DNA of 64,000 nucleotides, taken from assembly GCF_001570725.1 (NCBI RefSeq), contig NZ_BCNV01000009.1:96425-160424 (forward strand), written 5' to 3'. Made by a program: the position numbers and the translations under genes. Source of the stretch: Paenibacillus amylolyticus (lineage in GTDB: Bacteria; Bacillota; Bacilli; Paenibacillales; Paenibacillaceae). Shown in pieces: positions 15,012 through 23,749 of this stretch (position 1 is its first letter; every line of letters starts with the position of its first letter). The notes under the pieces are model-generated. The model saw nothing but the letters and a program-made list of their open reading frames with translations, was not told the origin of the DNA and made no database searches.

Positions 15012-16556
15012 TTATTTACGGGTAGCGATAACAGATGTACCTGTCATTTCTTCCGGTTTAGGCAATTGCATCAGGTCAAGGATCGTTGGCGCGATATCCG
15101 CCAGGATTCCACCTTCACGCAGGGTTACATTTGCATCGGTAACGATGAATGGAACCGGGTTCGTTGTATGAGCTGTGAACGGACGTCCTTGCTCATCGAA
15201 CACCATATCCGCGTTACCATGATCCGCAGTGATCAGTACAACGCCGCCTTTGGCAAGTACTGCATCCACAACACGGCCCATGCACTCATCTGTTACTTCT
15301 ACCGCTTTGATGGTAGGCTCCAGCATGCCGGAGTGTCCAACCATGTCAGGGTTAGCAAAGTTCAGAATGATGGCGTCATGTTTGTCTGCTTCGATCTCAC
15401 GAACACATGCGTCAGCCACTTCATACGCGCTCATCTCCGGTTGCAGGTCATACGTTGCAACTTTTGGTGAGTTGATCAGTACGCGAGTTTCACCCGGAAG
15501 CTCCACATCACGACCGCCGCTGAAGAAGAAGGTAACGTGCGGGTATTTCTCAGTTTCTGCAATACGCAGTTGTTTTTTATTGTTCTGTACCAGAACTTCA
15601 CCCAGCGTGTTGTCGAGGTTCTTCGGCGAATAAGCCACATAACCTTCAACCGTCTCACTGAACAAAGTCAAGCAAACAAAGTGCAAGCCCACAGGGAACT
15701 TCGGACCACGATCGAAACCGCGGAAATCCTGGTTCGTGAATACTTGCGACAACTGGATCGCACGGTCAGGGCGGAAGTTAAGGAAGATAACGGAATCGCC
15801 GCTCTCTACCAAACCTACCGGCTCACCATCCGCTTTGACGATAACCGTTGGTTCAACGAATTCATCAAATACGGACTTCTCATACGATTCTTCAACCGCT
15901 TTGAGTGGATCGGTGTATTTTGGTCCATCTCCATAAACGATGGCGCGGTATGATTTCTCAACCCGTTCCCAACGTTTGTCACGGTCCATCGCGTAATAGC
16001 GACCTTGAACCGTTGCGATTTTACCTACTCCGACTTCTTCAATCTTAGCGATCAGCTTCTGCATGAAGTCTTTACCACTGTCTGGCATAACATCACGGCC
16101 ATCCATGAAGGCATGAATATATACATCGTTCATTTCTTCTTTTTTGGCCAGATCAAGCATAGCAAACAGGTGGTCGATGTGACTATGTACGCCGCCATCG
16201 GACAACAAGCCGTAGAGATGAAGCTTTTTGCCGCTTTGTTTCGCTTCGCGAACAGCTTTGACAAGTGTTTCATTGTCGTAGAACTCGCCGTCACGAATGG
16301 ATTTGGAGATACGGGTCAAATCCTGGTATACGATCCGGCCGGCACCAATGTTCAGGTGACCTACCTCGGAATTTCCCATTTGCCCTTCTGGCAAACCTAC
16401 AGCTTCACCGCAAGCAGTGAGCGTTGTATGTGGGAATTGGCTCATGAAACGGTCGTAGTTCGGTTTCTTGGCTTGCGCTACCGCATTGCCTTCCACCGTG
16501 TTACGCAAACCAAAGCCATCCATGATGATCAGTGCTACAGGTTTTGGAGCTGTCAT
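15012..16556 (-). CDS. gpmI: 2,3-bisphosphoglycerate-independent phosphoglycerate mutase (514 aa)
   Basis: This enzyme interconverts 3- and 2-phosphoglycerate using two Mn ions and a phosphoserine intermediate. 'LIIMDGFG' holds a metal-binding Asp, 'GQMGNSEVGH' the catalytic Ser, 'DGRDV' and 'ITADHGNAD' further metal ligands. The ATG at 16554-16556 starts one base after the tpiA stop. GAGGGGG at the end of tpiA serves as its ribosome binding site, so translation is probably coupled. A longer frame exists upstream but lies within tpiA. Confidence 0.97.
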   Translation of the reverse strand: MTAPKPVALIIMDGFGLRNTVEGNAVAQAKKPNYDRFMSQFPHTTLTACGEAVGLPEGQMGNSEVGHLNIGAGRIVYQDLTRISKSIRDGEFYDNETLVKAVREAKQSGKKLHLYGLLSDGGVHSHIDHLFAMLDLAKKEEMNDVYIHAFMDGRDVMPDSGKDFMQKLIAKIEEVGVGKIATVQGRYYAMDRDKRWERVEKSYRAIVYGDGPKYTDPLKAVEESYEKSVFDEFVEPTVIVKADGEPVGLVESGDSVIFLNFRPDRAIQLSQVFTNQDFRGFDRGPKFPVGLHFVCLTLFSETVEGYVAYSPKNLDNTLGEVLVQNNKKQLRIAETEKYPHVTFFFSGGRDVELPGETRVLINSPKVATYDLQPEMSAYEVADACVREIEADKHDAIILNFANPDMVGHSGMLEPTIKAVEVTDECMGRVVDAVLAKGGVVLITADHGNADMVFDEQGRPFTAHTTNPVPFIVTDANVTLREGGILADIAPTILDLMQLPKPEEMTGTSVIATRK

Positions 16557-16557
16557 C

Positions 16558-17310
16558 TTACTTCGCCCCCTCAACAAGCGCGATGAACGAAGCCGGCTGC
16601 AAGCTGGCACCGCCAACAAGTGCGCCGTCGATGTCGCTTTGTCCGAGGTATTCTGTTACGTTCTCCGGTTTAACACTGCCGCCGTATTGAATACGAACTG
16701 CATTCGCAACCGTCTCGTTGTACAGATCCTTCACCAGCGTACGGATGTAAGCAATAACTTCATTCGCATCTTGGGAAGTGGAGGATTTGCCTGTACCAAT
16801 CGCCCAGATTGGCTCATAAGCGATAACAACTTGTGCCGCTTGCTCTGCAGACAGACCTGCAAAAGCAGCTACTGTTTGCACTTTGCATACGTCTTTTGTT
16901 TGGTTCGCTTCACGCTCTTCAAGCGTCTCACCCAGGCAGAAGATTGGAGTCAATCCGTGACGGAATGCTGCATGCAACTTTTTATTAACAGTCTCATCGG
17001 TTTCCGCAAAATATTGACGGCGCTCCGAGTGACCAATAATGACATAATCCACACCCAGGTCTTTCAGCATTACACCGCTGATTTCGCCTGTGAATGCACC
17101 GTTATCTTCAAAATGAAGATTTTGTGCACCAATTTTGATGTTTGTGCCTTTAACGGCTTCTACCAGGGATGGCAGATTTGTAAACGGTGCGCAGATTACA
17201 GTCTCCACGCCTTCAACTTCCGCTTTTCCTTTAACTTCCTGAATGAAGTCATTGGATTCGGAAACCGTTTTGAACATTTTCCAGTTACCTGCGATAATCG
17301 GTGTTCTCAT
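16558..17310 (-). CDS. tpiA: Triosephosphate isomerase (250 aa)
   Basis: It interconverts dihydroxyacetone phosphate and glyceraldehyde 3-phosphate. The start 'MRTPIIAGNWKMFK' holds the active-site Asn and Lys. 'VIIGHSERR' carries the electrophilic His, 'AYEPIWAIGTG' the catalytic Glu, and 'GGSVKPEN' the phosphate loop. The ATG at 17308-17310 has AAGGAG nine bases upstream; the longer frame starts in that site. It lies between pgk and gpmI in the glycolytic operon. Confidence 0.97.
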   Translation of the reverse strand: MRTPIIAGNWKMFKTVSESNDFIQEVKGKAEVEGVETVICAPFTNLPSLVEAVKGTNIKIGAQNLHFEDNGAFTGEISGVMLKDLGVDYVIIGHSERRQYFAETDETVNKKLHAAFRHGLTPIFCLGETLEEREANQTKDVCKVQTVAAFAGLSAEQAAQVVIAYEPIWAIGTGKSSTSQDANEVIAYIRTLVKDLYNETVANAVRIQYGGSVKPENVTEYLGQSDIDGALVGGASLQPASFIALVEGAK

Positions 17311-17346
17311 GGGTTTCAACTCCTTCATGCTATAGACTACTAAAAC

Positions 17347-18528
17347 TTACTTGTCGTTCAATGCCACTACGCCTGGAAGTACTTTACCTTCCATGAACTC
17401 GAGCGATGCACCGCCACCTGTAGAGATGTGGTTCATCTTGTCAGCCAATTTGAACTTCTCAGCTGCTGCTGCGGAGTCACCGCCACCAATTACAGTGTAA
17501 GCTTCTGTCTCAGCGCAAGCTTCCGCTACTGCACGAGTACCGTGGGAGAATGGCTCGATTTCAAATACGCCCATTGGTCCGTTCCACACAACCAATTTGG
17601 AGTTTTTGATAACGTCAGCATAGATCTCACGTGTTTTAGGACCGATGTCGATGCCTTCCCAATCTGCTGGGATGCCGTCGATGTCAACGATTTGTGTGTT
17701 TGCTTTCGCACTGAAATCGTCAGACACTACGATATCTACCGGCAGGTAGAAGTTTTTGCCCAGTTTTTTCGCTTTTTCGATGAAACCGAGAGCAACATCA
17801 AGTTTGGAATCATCCAACAAGGATTGTCCAATTTCATGTCCTTGTGCTTTCAAGAACGTGTAAGTCAGACCGCCACCGATGATCACGTTGTCTGCAATGT
17901 TCAGCAGGTTGTCGATTACATCGATTTTGTCCTTAACTTTGGATCCACCAATGATGGCTGTGAAAGGACGCTCAGGGTTGGAAATTGCTTTACCCAACAC
18001 TTCAAGTTCTTTCTCCATCAACAAACCGGACACTGCTGGAAGCAAGTGAGCGATTCCTTCAGTCGAAGCGTGTGCTCTGTGTGCCGCGCCAAACGCATCG
18101 TTAACGAAAACGTCAGCCAGTTCAGCAAATTGTTTTGCGAGTTCTGCATCGTTTTTCTCTTCGCCTGCGTGGAAACGAACGTTTTCAAGCAACAATACGT
18201 CGCCGTTGTTCAGTTCAGCGATTTGAGCTTTAACAGCGTCACCAACAGAATCGTCAGCTTTAACAACTGTTTTACCAAGCAATTCTGACAACCGCTCAGC
18301 TGCTGGAGTCAAACGCAAGGATTCAACCACTTCGCCGTTAGGACGACCCATGTGGCTTGCCAAAATGACTTTAGCGCCTTTTTCAATCAAGAAGTTGATT
18401 GTAGGAAGCGTTGCACGAATACGTTTGTCATCTGTAATTTTACCATCTTCGAGCGGCACATTGAAATCTACACGGACAAAAGCCCGTTTTCCTGTCAATT
18501 CGATATCGCGTACACTTTTTTTGTTCAT
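17347..18528 (-). CDS. pgk: Phosphoglycerate kinase (393 aa)
   Basis: It transfers phosphate from 1,3-bisphosphoglycerate to ADP. 'RVDFNVPLEDGKITDD' and 'HMGRPNGE' form the substrate site, 'LLENVRFHAGEEKND' and 'VNDAFGAAHRAHAST' the N-domain, and 'GGGDSAAA' the nucleotide side. The ATG at 18526-18528 follows GGAGGAAATACAG. It is separated from gap by a 12-bp hairpin (18631-18664). Confidence 0.97.
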   Translation of the reverse strand: MNKKSVRDIELTGKRAFVRVDFNVPLEDGKITDDKRIRATLPTINFLIEKGAKVILASHMGRPNGEVVESLRLTPAAERLSELLGKTVVKADDSVGDAVKAQIAELNNGDVLLLENVRFHAGEEKNDAELAKQFAELADVFVNDAFGAAHRAHASTEGIAHLLPAVSGLLMEKELEVLGKAISNPERPFTAIIGGSKVKDKIDVIDNLLNIADNVIIGGGLTYTFLKAQGHEIGQSLLDDSKLDVALGFIEKAKKLGKNFYLPVDIVVSDDFSAKANTQIVDIDGIPADWEGIDIGPKTREIYADVIKNSKLVVWNGPMGVFEIEPFSHGTRAVAEACAETEAYTVIGGGDSAAAAEKFKLADKMNHISTGGGASLEFMEGKVLPGVVALNDK

Positions 18529-18630
18529 CTGTATTTCCTCCGCACCCATGTATTTGGTGGACCCATCAAGGGCTGAAACCCCTTGTCAATCCTGGTGTTT
18601 TTGAGAAATTTGCAAAATATTGATATATAA

Positions 18631-18664
18631 AGAGCGGAAACAATATAGCATCTGTTTCCGCTCT
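18631..18664 (-). promoter_or_regulatory. Hairpin in the gap-pgk intergenic region
   Basis: A perfect 12-bp stem (AGAGCGGAAACA / TGTTTCCGCTCT) with a 10-base loop is followed on the minus strand by TTTATATATC. The T run is short. It may be a partial terminator or a processing or stability element that sets gap mRNA above the downstream genes. Confidence 0.6.
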
Positions 18665-18679
18665 ATGTTATTGCAGATA

Positions 18680-19687
18680 TTACTTAATCATTTTTGCAAA
18701 GTGCTCCAAAGTGCGAACCAATTGTGCAGTGTAGGACATTTCATTGTCATACCAAGCTACAGTTTTAACCAATTGTTGGTCGCCAACAGTCAGAACTTTA
18801 GTTTGAGTTGCATCAAACAGGGAACCGAAAGTGATACCTTGGATGTCGGAAGATACGATTTCGTCTTCAGTGTATCCGAAAGTTTGTGGATCGGAAGCTT
18901 CTTTCATTACTGCGTTAACTTCTTCAGCAGTAACTTTTTTACCCAGAACTGTTACGAGTTCAGTCAGGGAACCAGTAGCTACTGGTACACGTTGAGCTGC
19001 ACCATCCAATTTACCTTGCAGTTCTGGAATTACCAGACCGATTGCTTTAGCAGCACCAGTTGTGTTAGGGATGATGTTTTCAGCTGCTGCGCGAGCACGA
19101 CGGAAGTCACCTTTAGGGTGTGGAGCATCCAACGTGTTTTGGTCGCCAGTGTAAGCATGAATTGTAGTCATCAAACCTTGAACGATTCCGAATTTGTCTT
19201 GCAGTGTTTTTGCCATAGGTGCCAGGCAGTTTGTTGTGCAAGATGCGCCGGAGATTACAGTTTCAGTACCGTCGAGGATTTCATGGTTTACGTTGTAAAC
19301 GATGGTTTTCATGTCGCCAGTAGCTGGTGCGGAGATAACAACTTTCTTAGCTCCACCTTTCAAGTGTTTCTCAGCTGCTTCTTTAGTTGTGAAGAAACCA
19401 GTACATTCCAGAACGATATCTACGCCCAGGTCGCCCCAAGGAAGTTCTTCTGGGTTACGGTTAGCCAATACTTTAACTTCTTTGCCGTTCACTTTGAAGA
19501 AGCCATCGTGTACTTCAACATCGCCATCGAAGCGACCTTGAGTTGTATCATATTTGAGCAAATGAGCCAGCATTTTAGCGTCAGTCAAGTCGTTGATTGC
19601 TACTACCTCGATGCCTGCTACATTTTGAATACGGCGGAATGCCAAGCGTCCAATACGTCCAAAACCGTTAATACCTACTTTAATCAT
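18680..19687 (-). CDS. gap: Glyceraldehyde-3-phosphate dehydrogenase, glycolytic (335 aa)
   Basis: NAD-dependent oxidation and phosphorylation of glyceraldehyde 3-phosphate. The Rossmann start 'KVGINGFGRIGRLAFRR', the catalytic 'ISGASCTTNCLAPMAK' (active-site Cys) and 'WYDNEMSYTAQLV' are present. It follows cggR by about 100 bases, as B. subtilis gapA does. The ATG is preceded by GGGAGG. Expression is expected to be induced by glycolytic flux through CggR. Confidence 0.97.
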   Translation of the reverse strand: MIKVGINGFGRIGRLAFRRIQNVAGIEVVAINDLTDAKMLAHLLKYDTTQGRFDGDVEVHDGFFKVNGKEVKVLANRNPEELPWGDLGVDIVLECTGFFTTKEAAEKHLKGGAKKVVISAPATGDMKTIVYNVNHEILDGTETVISGASCTTNCLAPMAKTLQDKFGIVQGLMTTIHAYTGDQNTLDAPHPKGDFRRARAAAENIIPNTTGAAKAIGLVIPELQGKLDGAAQRVPVATGSLTELVTVLGKKVTAEEVNAVMKEASDPQTFGYTEDEIVSSDIQGITFGSLFDATQTKVLTVGDQQLVKTVAWYDNEMSYTAQLVRTLEHFAKMIK

Positions 19688-19794
19688 GAGTAAGTTCCTC
19701 CCAAGTTTTGATTAATTTTTTTATGAAACTTATATATTCAAGACAGACGGTGAAGTCCGTCAAGACAACAATGGTTGTAATGAAAAGTAAACTC

Positions 19795-20820
19795 TTATTC
19801 CATTTCGGCTACGATGACTTCGGCAGCAGCCTCATCAATAATCAGAATATCTTCCTGACCAAATCGTAACACGGAGTGTATGGCAGCAGCTTTGCTTTTG
19901 CCACCTGCAATTCCGATCACGACATCGGTTCGTTCAATATCCTGAAGTCGCATTCCCAGTGTAAGCATGGTATGAACCACCTCACCCTGATCATTAAAGT
20001 AATAACCGAAAGACTCAGATACGGCCCCTTGCTCTTGGAGTTCATCTATAATCTCCGTCGCAAGTTTACGTCTTGTCGCCATCTCCACGGCATCACCAAT
20101 TCCATGAATAACAATCCGCGATTTCCGAATCAGCTCCAGAATTTCCTGAACACTGGGGTCTTGGATTAATGATTCATAGGCATGATCACTAAGCAAATCC
20201 GGTACATGCAGGAGTTTGTATTGCGCTCCTACCCGTTTTGCCATTGTGGATGCGATCGTATTCGCCTGAATTTCAAGACTTTCTCCAAGCCCACCGCGTG
20301 CTGGTACGAACCAGACACCTTTGAGCGATGTTGGCGGAGTCAGCTGCTCTGCGACTTCGGCCGTTGTTGATCCGCCAGTTACGGCGACAACGTCGTTGTC
20401 ACTCATGATATTGCCGAGAGCCTTCGCTCCGGCTCTGCCCAGTTCCCTTTTGGCAAATGGAGAAACATCCGAATCGCCAGGAACCACAACTACCTTTTGC
20501 AGACCGTAGGCTTGCTTGATGCGCTCTTCCAGCTCGGATAATCCGAACAACTCTTTGGCAACGGGCTCTAACTGCTGCAGCAAATCATACCCTGCCTCGC
20601 TGATCTTCATTCCTGCACTGTCAATTTCGATAAGTCCCTGAGCCTTTAACAGATCGGTCTCAGCCCTCAGAACCCGCTCGGTCATCTGCATGGAATTAGC
20701 TAACGTTCTCCGTCCGATCACATCCGATAACATGATCTGTTGCAGAATCGTATACCTCTTTTTCAAGATATCCATGAGATCAGGCAGAAGCTGCTTTTGT
20801 ACTTCTAAAATCGTTCGCAT
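19795..20820 (-). CDS. cggR: Central glycolytic genes regulator CggR (341 aa)
   Basis: A SorC-family repressor that binds fructose 1,6-bisphosphate and controls the gap operon. An N-terminal winged helix ('GRRTLANSMQMTERVLRAE') is followed by the sugar-phosphate binding domain ('VTGGSTTAEVAEQL', 'VPARGGLGES', 'GIAGGKSKA'). The ATG at 20818-20820, eight bases after GGGAG, gives 341 residues, close to the 340 of B. subtilis CggR. The longer frame begins at a TTG without support. It is the first gene of the operon and carries its own operator upstream. Confidence 0.95.
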   Translation of the reverse strand: MRTILEVQKQLLPDLMDILKKRYTILQQIMLSDVIGRRTLANSMQMTERVLRAETDLLKAQGLIEIDSAGMKISEAGYDLLQQLEPVAKELFGLSELEERIKQAYGLQKVVVVPGDSDVSPFAKRELGRAGAKALGNIMSDNDVVAVTGGSTTAEVAEQLTPPTSLKGVWFVPARGGLGESLEIQANTIASTMAKRVGAQYKLLHVPDLLSDHAYESLIQDPSVQEILELIRKSRIVIHGIGDAVEMATRRKLATEIIDELQEQGAVSESFGYYFNDQGEVVHTMLTLGMRLQDIERTDVVIGIAGGKSKAAAIHSVLRFGQEDILIIDEAAAEVIVAEME

Positions 20821-20873
20821 GCTTTCCACTCCCGCAAGTTCTCGTTCCAAGCTCTCTTTCGTGGCCCTAAAAC

Positions 20874-20900
20874 GTCCCGGGTTAACTTTTTAAGTCCCAC
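20874..20900 (-). promoter_or_regulatory. CggR operator (autoregulation)
   Basis: Two GGGAC direct repeats (TGGGAC at 20894-20899 and CGGGAC at 20874-20879 on the minus strand) are spaced 20 bases apart, just downstream of the -10 box. This matches the direct-repeat design of the B. subtilis CggR operator (CGGGAC ... CGGGAC). Confidence 0.75.
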
Positions 20901-20904
20901 GTCT

Positions 20905-20933
20905 ATTCTACCTAAAACTGACGTGACATGCAA
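20905..20933 (-). promoter_or_regulatory. Promoter of the cggR-gap operon
   Basis: TTGCAT (20928-20933) and TAGAAT (20905-20910) are separated by exactly 17 bases on the minus strand, with the CggR operator directly downstream. The rest of 20934-21246 holds no gene that I can support. Confidence 0.75.
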
Positions 20934-21246
20934 GTGTTTCAACGTCTTATTTCGACACGCTTCCAGCGTTTGTACGCGCCTATTTTCACAATCCTAGACT
21001 TCCATGATCAAGGACTAGCTTACGCATACCATATATAGAAGAAACAAATTATTTTCGTCTACATATCGCTCAGAAACACATTTCACACGGCATGTCCAAA
21101 ACCTCTAATAGCATTTACTTAAATGCACTCTTTATCCACTCTTCTTCATCATGATCATTTTTAGGTTAATCCAAACCAATACCACAACGAACTGCTTGCA
21201 ATTAAATATTTCATGAGCTATAATCATTATTGCTGTCACATAATGT

Positions 21247-21321
21247 GCGCCCGTGGTCCAATGGATATGACGTAGGCCTCCGAAGCCTGAGATCCAAGTT
21301 CGATTCTTGGCGGGCGCGCCA
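21247..21321 (+). tRNA. tRNA-Arg (CCG)
   Basis: Complete cloverleaf: acceptor GCGCCCG / CGGGCGC, anticodon loop CTCCGAA with CCG, T-arm 'CAAGTTCGATTCTTG', encoded CCA. It is isolated, with a terminator 35 bases downstream. Confidence 0.96.
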
Positions 21322-21355
21322 TTTTATCTAACAGCTCATAACCCATTTAACCAAT

Positions 21356-21380
21356 GAAACCGGAAAGGTTTCTTTTTTTT
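21356..21380 (+). terminator. Terminator of tRNA-Arg
   Basis: The stem GAAACC / GGTTTC is followed by eight T residues. Confidence 0.8.
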
Positions 21381-21389
21381 GCAAGTTAG

Positions 21390-21429
21390 TTTGACTTTCT
21401 TTGACTTTTTGTTTGGAATTGTTTATTAT
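21390..21429 (+). promoter_or_regulatory. CtsR box overlapping the clpP promoter
   Basis: On the opposite strand AGTCAAA-GAA-AGTCAAA (21390-21406) is a CtsR heptad tandem. Its second half coincides with the -35 TTGACT (21401-21406), which lies 17 bases from the -10 TATTAT (21424-21429). CtsR would thus block RNA polymerase directly and release clpP on heat stress. Confidence 0.88.
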
Positions 21430-21496
21430 GTGGGTAATACGGTAACAGTTTAAGTATAAACACCAATAACATTTACATTCCGAGGAGGTTTTTCAC

Positions 21497-22093
21497 GTGA
21501 GTTTTATTCCAATGGTCGTTGAACAGAGCAACCGGGGTGAGCGCGCCTACGACATCTACTCCAGATTGCTGAAGGATCGTATTATTTTCCTTGGTAGCGA
21601 TGTTAATGACGTAGTGGCTAATGCCATTATGGCACAGATGTTGTTCCTGGCTGCGGAAGATCCGGAGAAAGACATTCACTTATACATCAACAGCCCAGGC
21701 GGATCGATTACAGCCGGTATGGCGATTTACGATACAATGCAATTCATCAAACCGGATGTATCTACCATCTGTGTAGGTATGGCCGCTTCCATGGGTGCAT
21801 TCTTGCTGAATGCCGGTGCGAAAGGGAAACGTTTTGCGTTGCCTAACAGTGAAATCATGATTCACCAACCACTTGGTGGTGCTCAAGGTCAAGCTTCGGA
21901 CATCGAAATTCGTGCTCGCCGCATCCTGAAAATGCGTGATACCTTGAACCGCATTATCTCTGAGCGTTCAGGTCAACCGCTGGAGCGGATCGAGAAAGAC
22001 ACAGATCGTGACTATTTCATGAGTGCTGCTGAAGCTGCCGATTACGGTATCATTGATAAAGTTATCGAAAACGTAGGTTCCCAAGGCATCTAA
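21497..22093 (+). CDS. clpP: ATP-dependent Clp protease proteolytic subunit ClpP (198 aa)
   Basis: A self-compartmentalising serine protease that degrades misfolded and regulatory proteins with Clp ATPases, and also tmRNA-tagged proteins. The catalytic Ser is in 'VGMAASMGAF', the His in 'EIMIHQPLGGAQGQA', and the Asp in the 'TDRDYFMSA' region. 'SPGGSITAGMAIYDTM' is the oxyanion strand. It starts at GTG after GAGGAGG. It is one of few plus-strand genes here, heat-regulated through the upstream CtsR box. Confidence 0.98.
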   Translation: MSFIPMVVEQSNRGERAYDIYSRLLKDRIIFLGSDVNDVVANAIMAQMLFLAAEDPEKDIHLYINSPGGSITAGMAIYDTMQFIKPDVSTICVGMAASMGAFLLNAGAKGKRFALPNSEIMIHQPLGGAQGQASDIEIRARRILKMRDTLNRIISERSGQPLERIEKDTDRDYFMSAAEAADYGIIDKVIENVGSQGI

Positions 22094-22176
22094 GTGTTAC
22101 GTAGACCACGGTCTACGCGTTAACATAATCAACACCTAACGTAATCAGCAACATATAATTATGTTGTCTATACGAG

Positions 22177-22219
22177 AAGAAGCCCTCATCATGATCACAT
22201 GATGGGGGCTTCTTTTTTT
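22177..22219 (+). terminator. Terminator of clpP
   Basis: A long stem (AGAAGCCCTCATCATG / CATGATGGGGGCTTCT) is followed by a T run. The symmetry allows it to act on the minus strand as well. Confidence 0.9.
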
Positions 22220-22263
22220 CATTTTATAAGAAAGATAACTTAAGAGTGCACGATGATAATTAT

Positions 22264-23361
22264 TTACTTGGTTCCCGTTACATTGCTAAAAGGTTCTGTG
22301 CCTTTAGGAAGAAGCTCTTTATACGTAAAAGGCATTTCAGGGAATCCCTCTGCGTACGCTGTATACTCATACAACTGGAAGAACACGACCACACCTGTTG
22401 GTGTCACATAGAAATCCTGATCTTTATTTAACCCTTTGTACCCATCAAGGTATCCACCGCGGGCTTTCAGCTGTTCACCGACTTTTTTACCCACCGTCTC
22501 ACGCATGGTTTTGTTGTTTTGCAGCACATCATCTAACGTAAGCTCCTTGCCTGTGTCCAGCGCAAAGGTGTGGCCCGTACGGGTTGTCATGCCATGAGCG
22601 CCAGCATAATCCTCGTAACGTTGTGTAATGAGTCCCAGCACGCCTCTTTCATTGTAGGTCACCACATAAGAGCTCTCAAATGCATATGGGCGGTTGGCGG
22701 TTGCGCCTCCGAACTCAGATGTCTGTTTCTTGAAGTCAGCTACATATGCATCCACTTCATCTTTCAGCACTTTATTGATCGCCGCTTCAGCTTCCTTGCT
22801 GGCAAGTCCACTCACCTGCGGATATTGAACATCAACTTCAGCATTTTTCACAGTGACATTAACTGTTGCCGCTTTAACGTTCACACTATTTTGTTTCACC
22901 TTACTGAGCGTCAATGTTTTGGTTTTGCCATCCCAGTTCCCCTGCACACCCAGATAATCTCTCATCGCCGAGAATGGGATATATAGTCTGCCATTGATCA
23001 GCTTGGCGTCCACTTGAGGATAATAGTTGTTAATTCGAACACTCGGCTGGCCGTCCAAAAGGCTGATGGTCATCGTGTTATTGGCTGCTGTCAGAGCATA
23101 CTCTTTGGTTTTCGCATCATATTTCAAGGCTCCACCTGCCACATCTTTGACTGCCGTAAGAGATACCCAGGTTGAGCCTCCTTGTAGGAGTCCTTTTTGA
23201 GTCAGTGTTTTCCCACCCGATTTCAGGGTCACCTCAGCCAAGGTTTTCACTTTGGAGGATACAGAAGCCGCTTGTACCGAACTATCTTGCCACACTGCAC
23301 CGCTCCCCACAATAATTCCTGCTGCCAGCAACGCACTAGTCCATTTTTTCCATGATGTCAT
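22264..23361 (-). CDS. Secreted protein with stalk (copper amine oxidase N-type), PdaC-like and DUF3298 domains (365 aa)
   Basis: A signal peptide (residues 1-32, cut near 'VQAAS') is followed by a copper-amine-oxidase N-terminal type stalk domain ('GGSTWVSLTAVKDVAGG', 'LINGRLYIPFSAMRDYLG'), common in secreted Paenibacillus proteins. The C-terminal half has the DUF4163/PdaC-like part ('YPQVSGLASKEAEAAINK') and DUF3298 ('TGKELTLDDVLQ', 'FYVTPTGVVVFFQLYEY'), as in RsiV and PdaC. It probably acts at the cell wall, but the ligand is unknown. The ATG has AGGAG eight bases upstream. It is flanked by terminators, so it is monocistronic. Confidence 0.85.
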   Translation of the reverse strand: MTSWKKWTSALLAAGIIVGSGAVWQDSSVQAASVSSKVKTLAEVTLKSGGKTLTQKGLLQGGSTWVSLTAVKDVAGGALKYDAKTKEYALTAANNTMTISLLDGQPSVRINNYYPQVDAKLINGRLYIPFSAMRDYLGVQGNWDGKTKTLTLSKVKQNSVNVKAATVNVTVKNAEVDVQYPQVSGLASKEAEAAINKVLKDEVDAYVADFKKQTSEFGGATANRPYAFESSYVVTYNERGVLGLITQRYEDYAGAHGMTTRTGHTFALDTGKELTLDDVLQNNKTMRETVGKKVGEQLKARGGYLDGYKGLNKDQDFYVTPTGVVVFFQLYEYTAYAEGFPEMPFTYKELLPKGTEPFSNVTGTK

Positions 23362-23641
23362 ATATAAAACTCCTCTCTGAATTTACAATTAGGGATCATT
23401 GCGTATGTAATCCTGAACTGATCGCATATCTCATACGCTCACCTCTTTATTATAATTAACCCAATTTCAGAAAGGTTTACAGCTCGAGTTACAATGTTGA
23501 TGAATATCAGAGGGAAAATATAACGGGATATGACCTTTTTGTCACGAACAACTATACAAAAAAGATACCAAAAAACAGCATTTCATTTATCTTCAAAAGG
23601 GTATCATCCATTCTAACTTCATCAAAGTTTGATTTTACAAC

Positions 23642-23676
23642 AAAAAAAGACCCTGTCCTGAGGACAAAGTCTTTGT
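23642..23676 (-). terminator. Terminator of the SIMPL-domain gene
   Basis: A stem AAAGACTTTGTCC / GGACAGGGTCTTT on the minus strand is followed by TTTTG. The rest of the 388-base gap 23362-23749 shows no other gene. Confidence 0.85.
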
Positions 23677-23749
23677 CATTATTTCGTTATACCCCTTCAA
23701 ATGACACTTGAAAGGTTACTTTAACTTACAATTCTTAGTTCACTCTTGT

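Noticed and set aside
17428..19693. Plus-strand frames of 286 and 357 codons opposite pgk and gap
   Set aside because: Antisense shadows of highly biased glycolytic genes; rich in Cys, Phe and Ser, with no family features.
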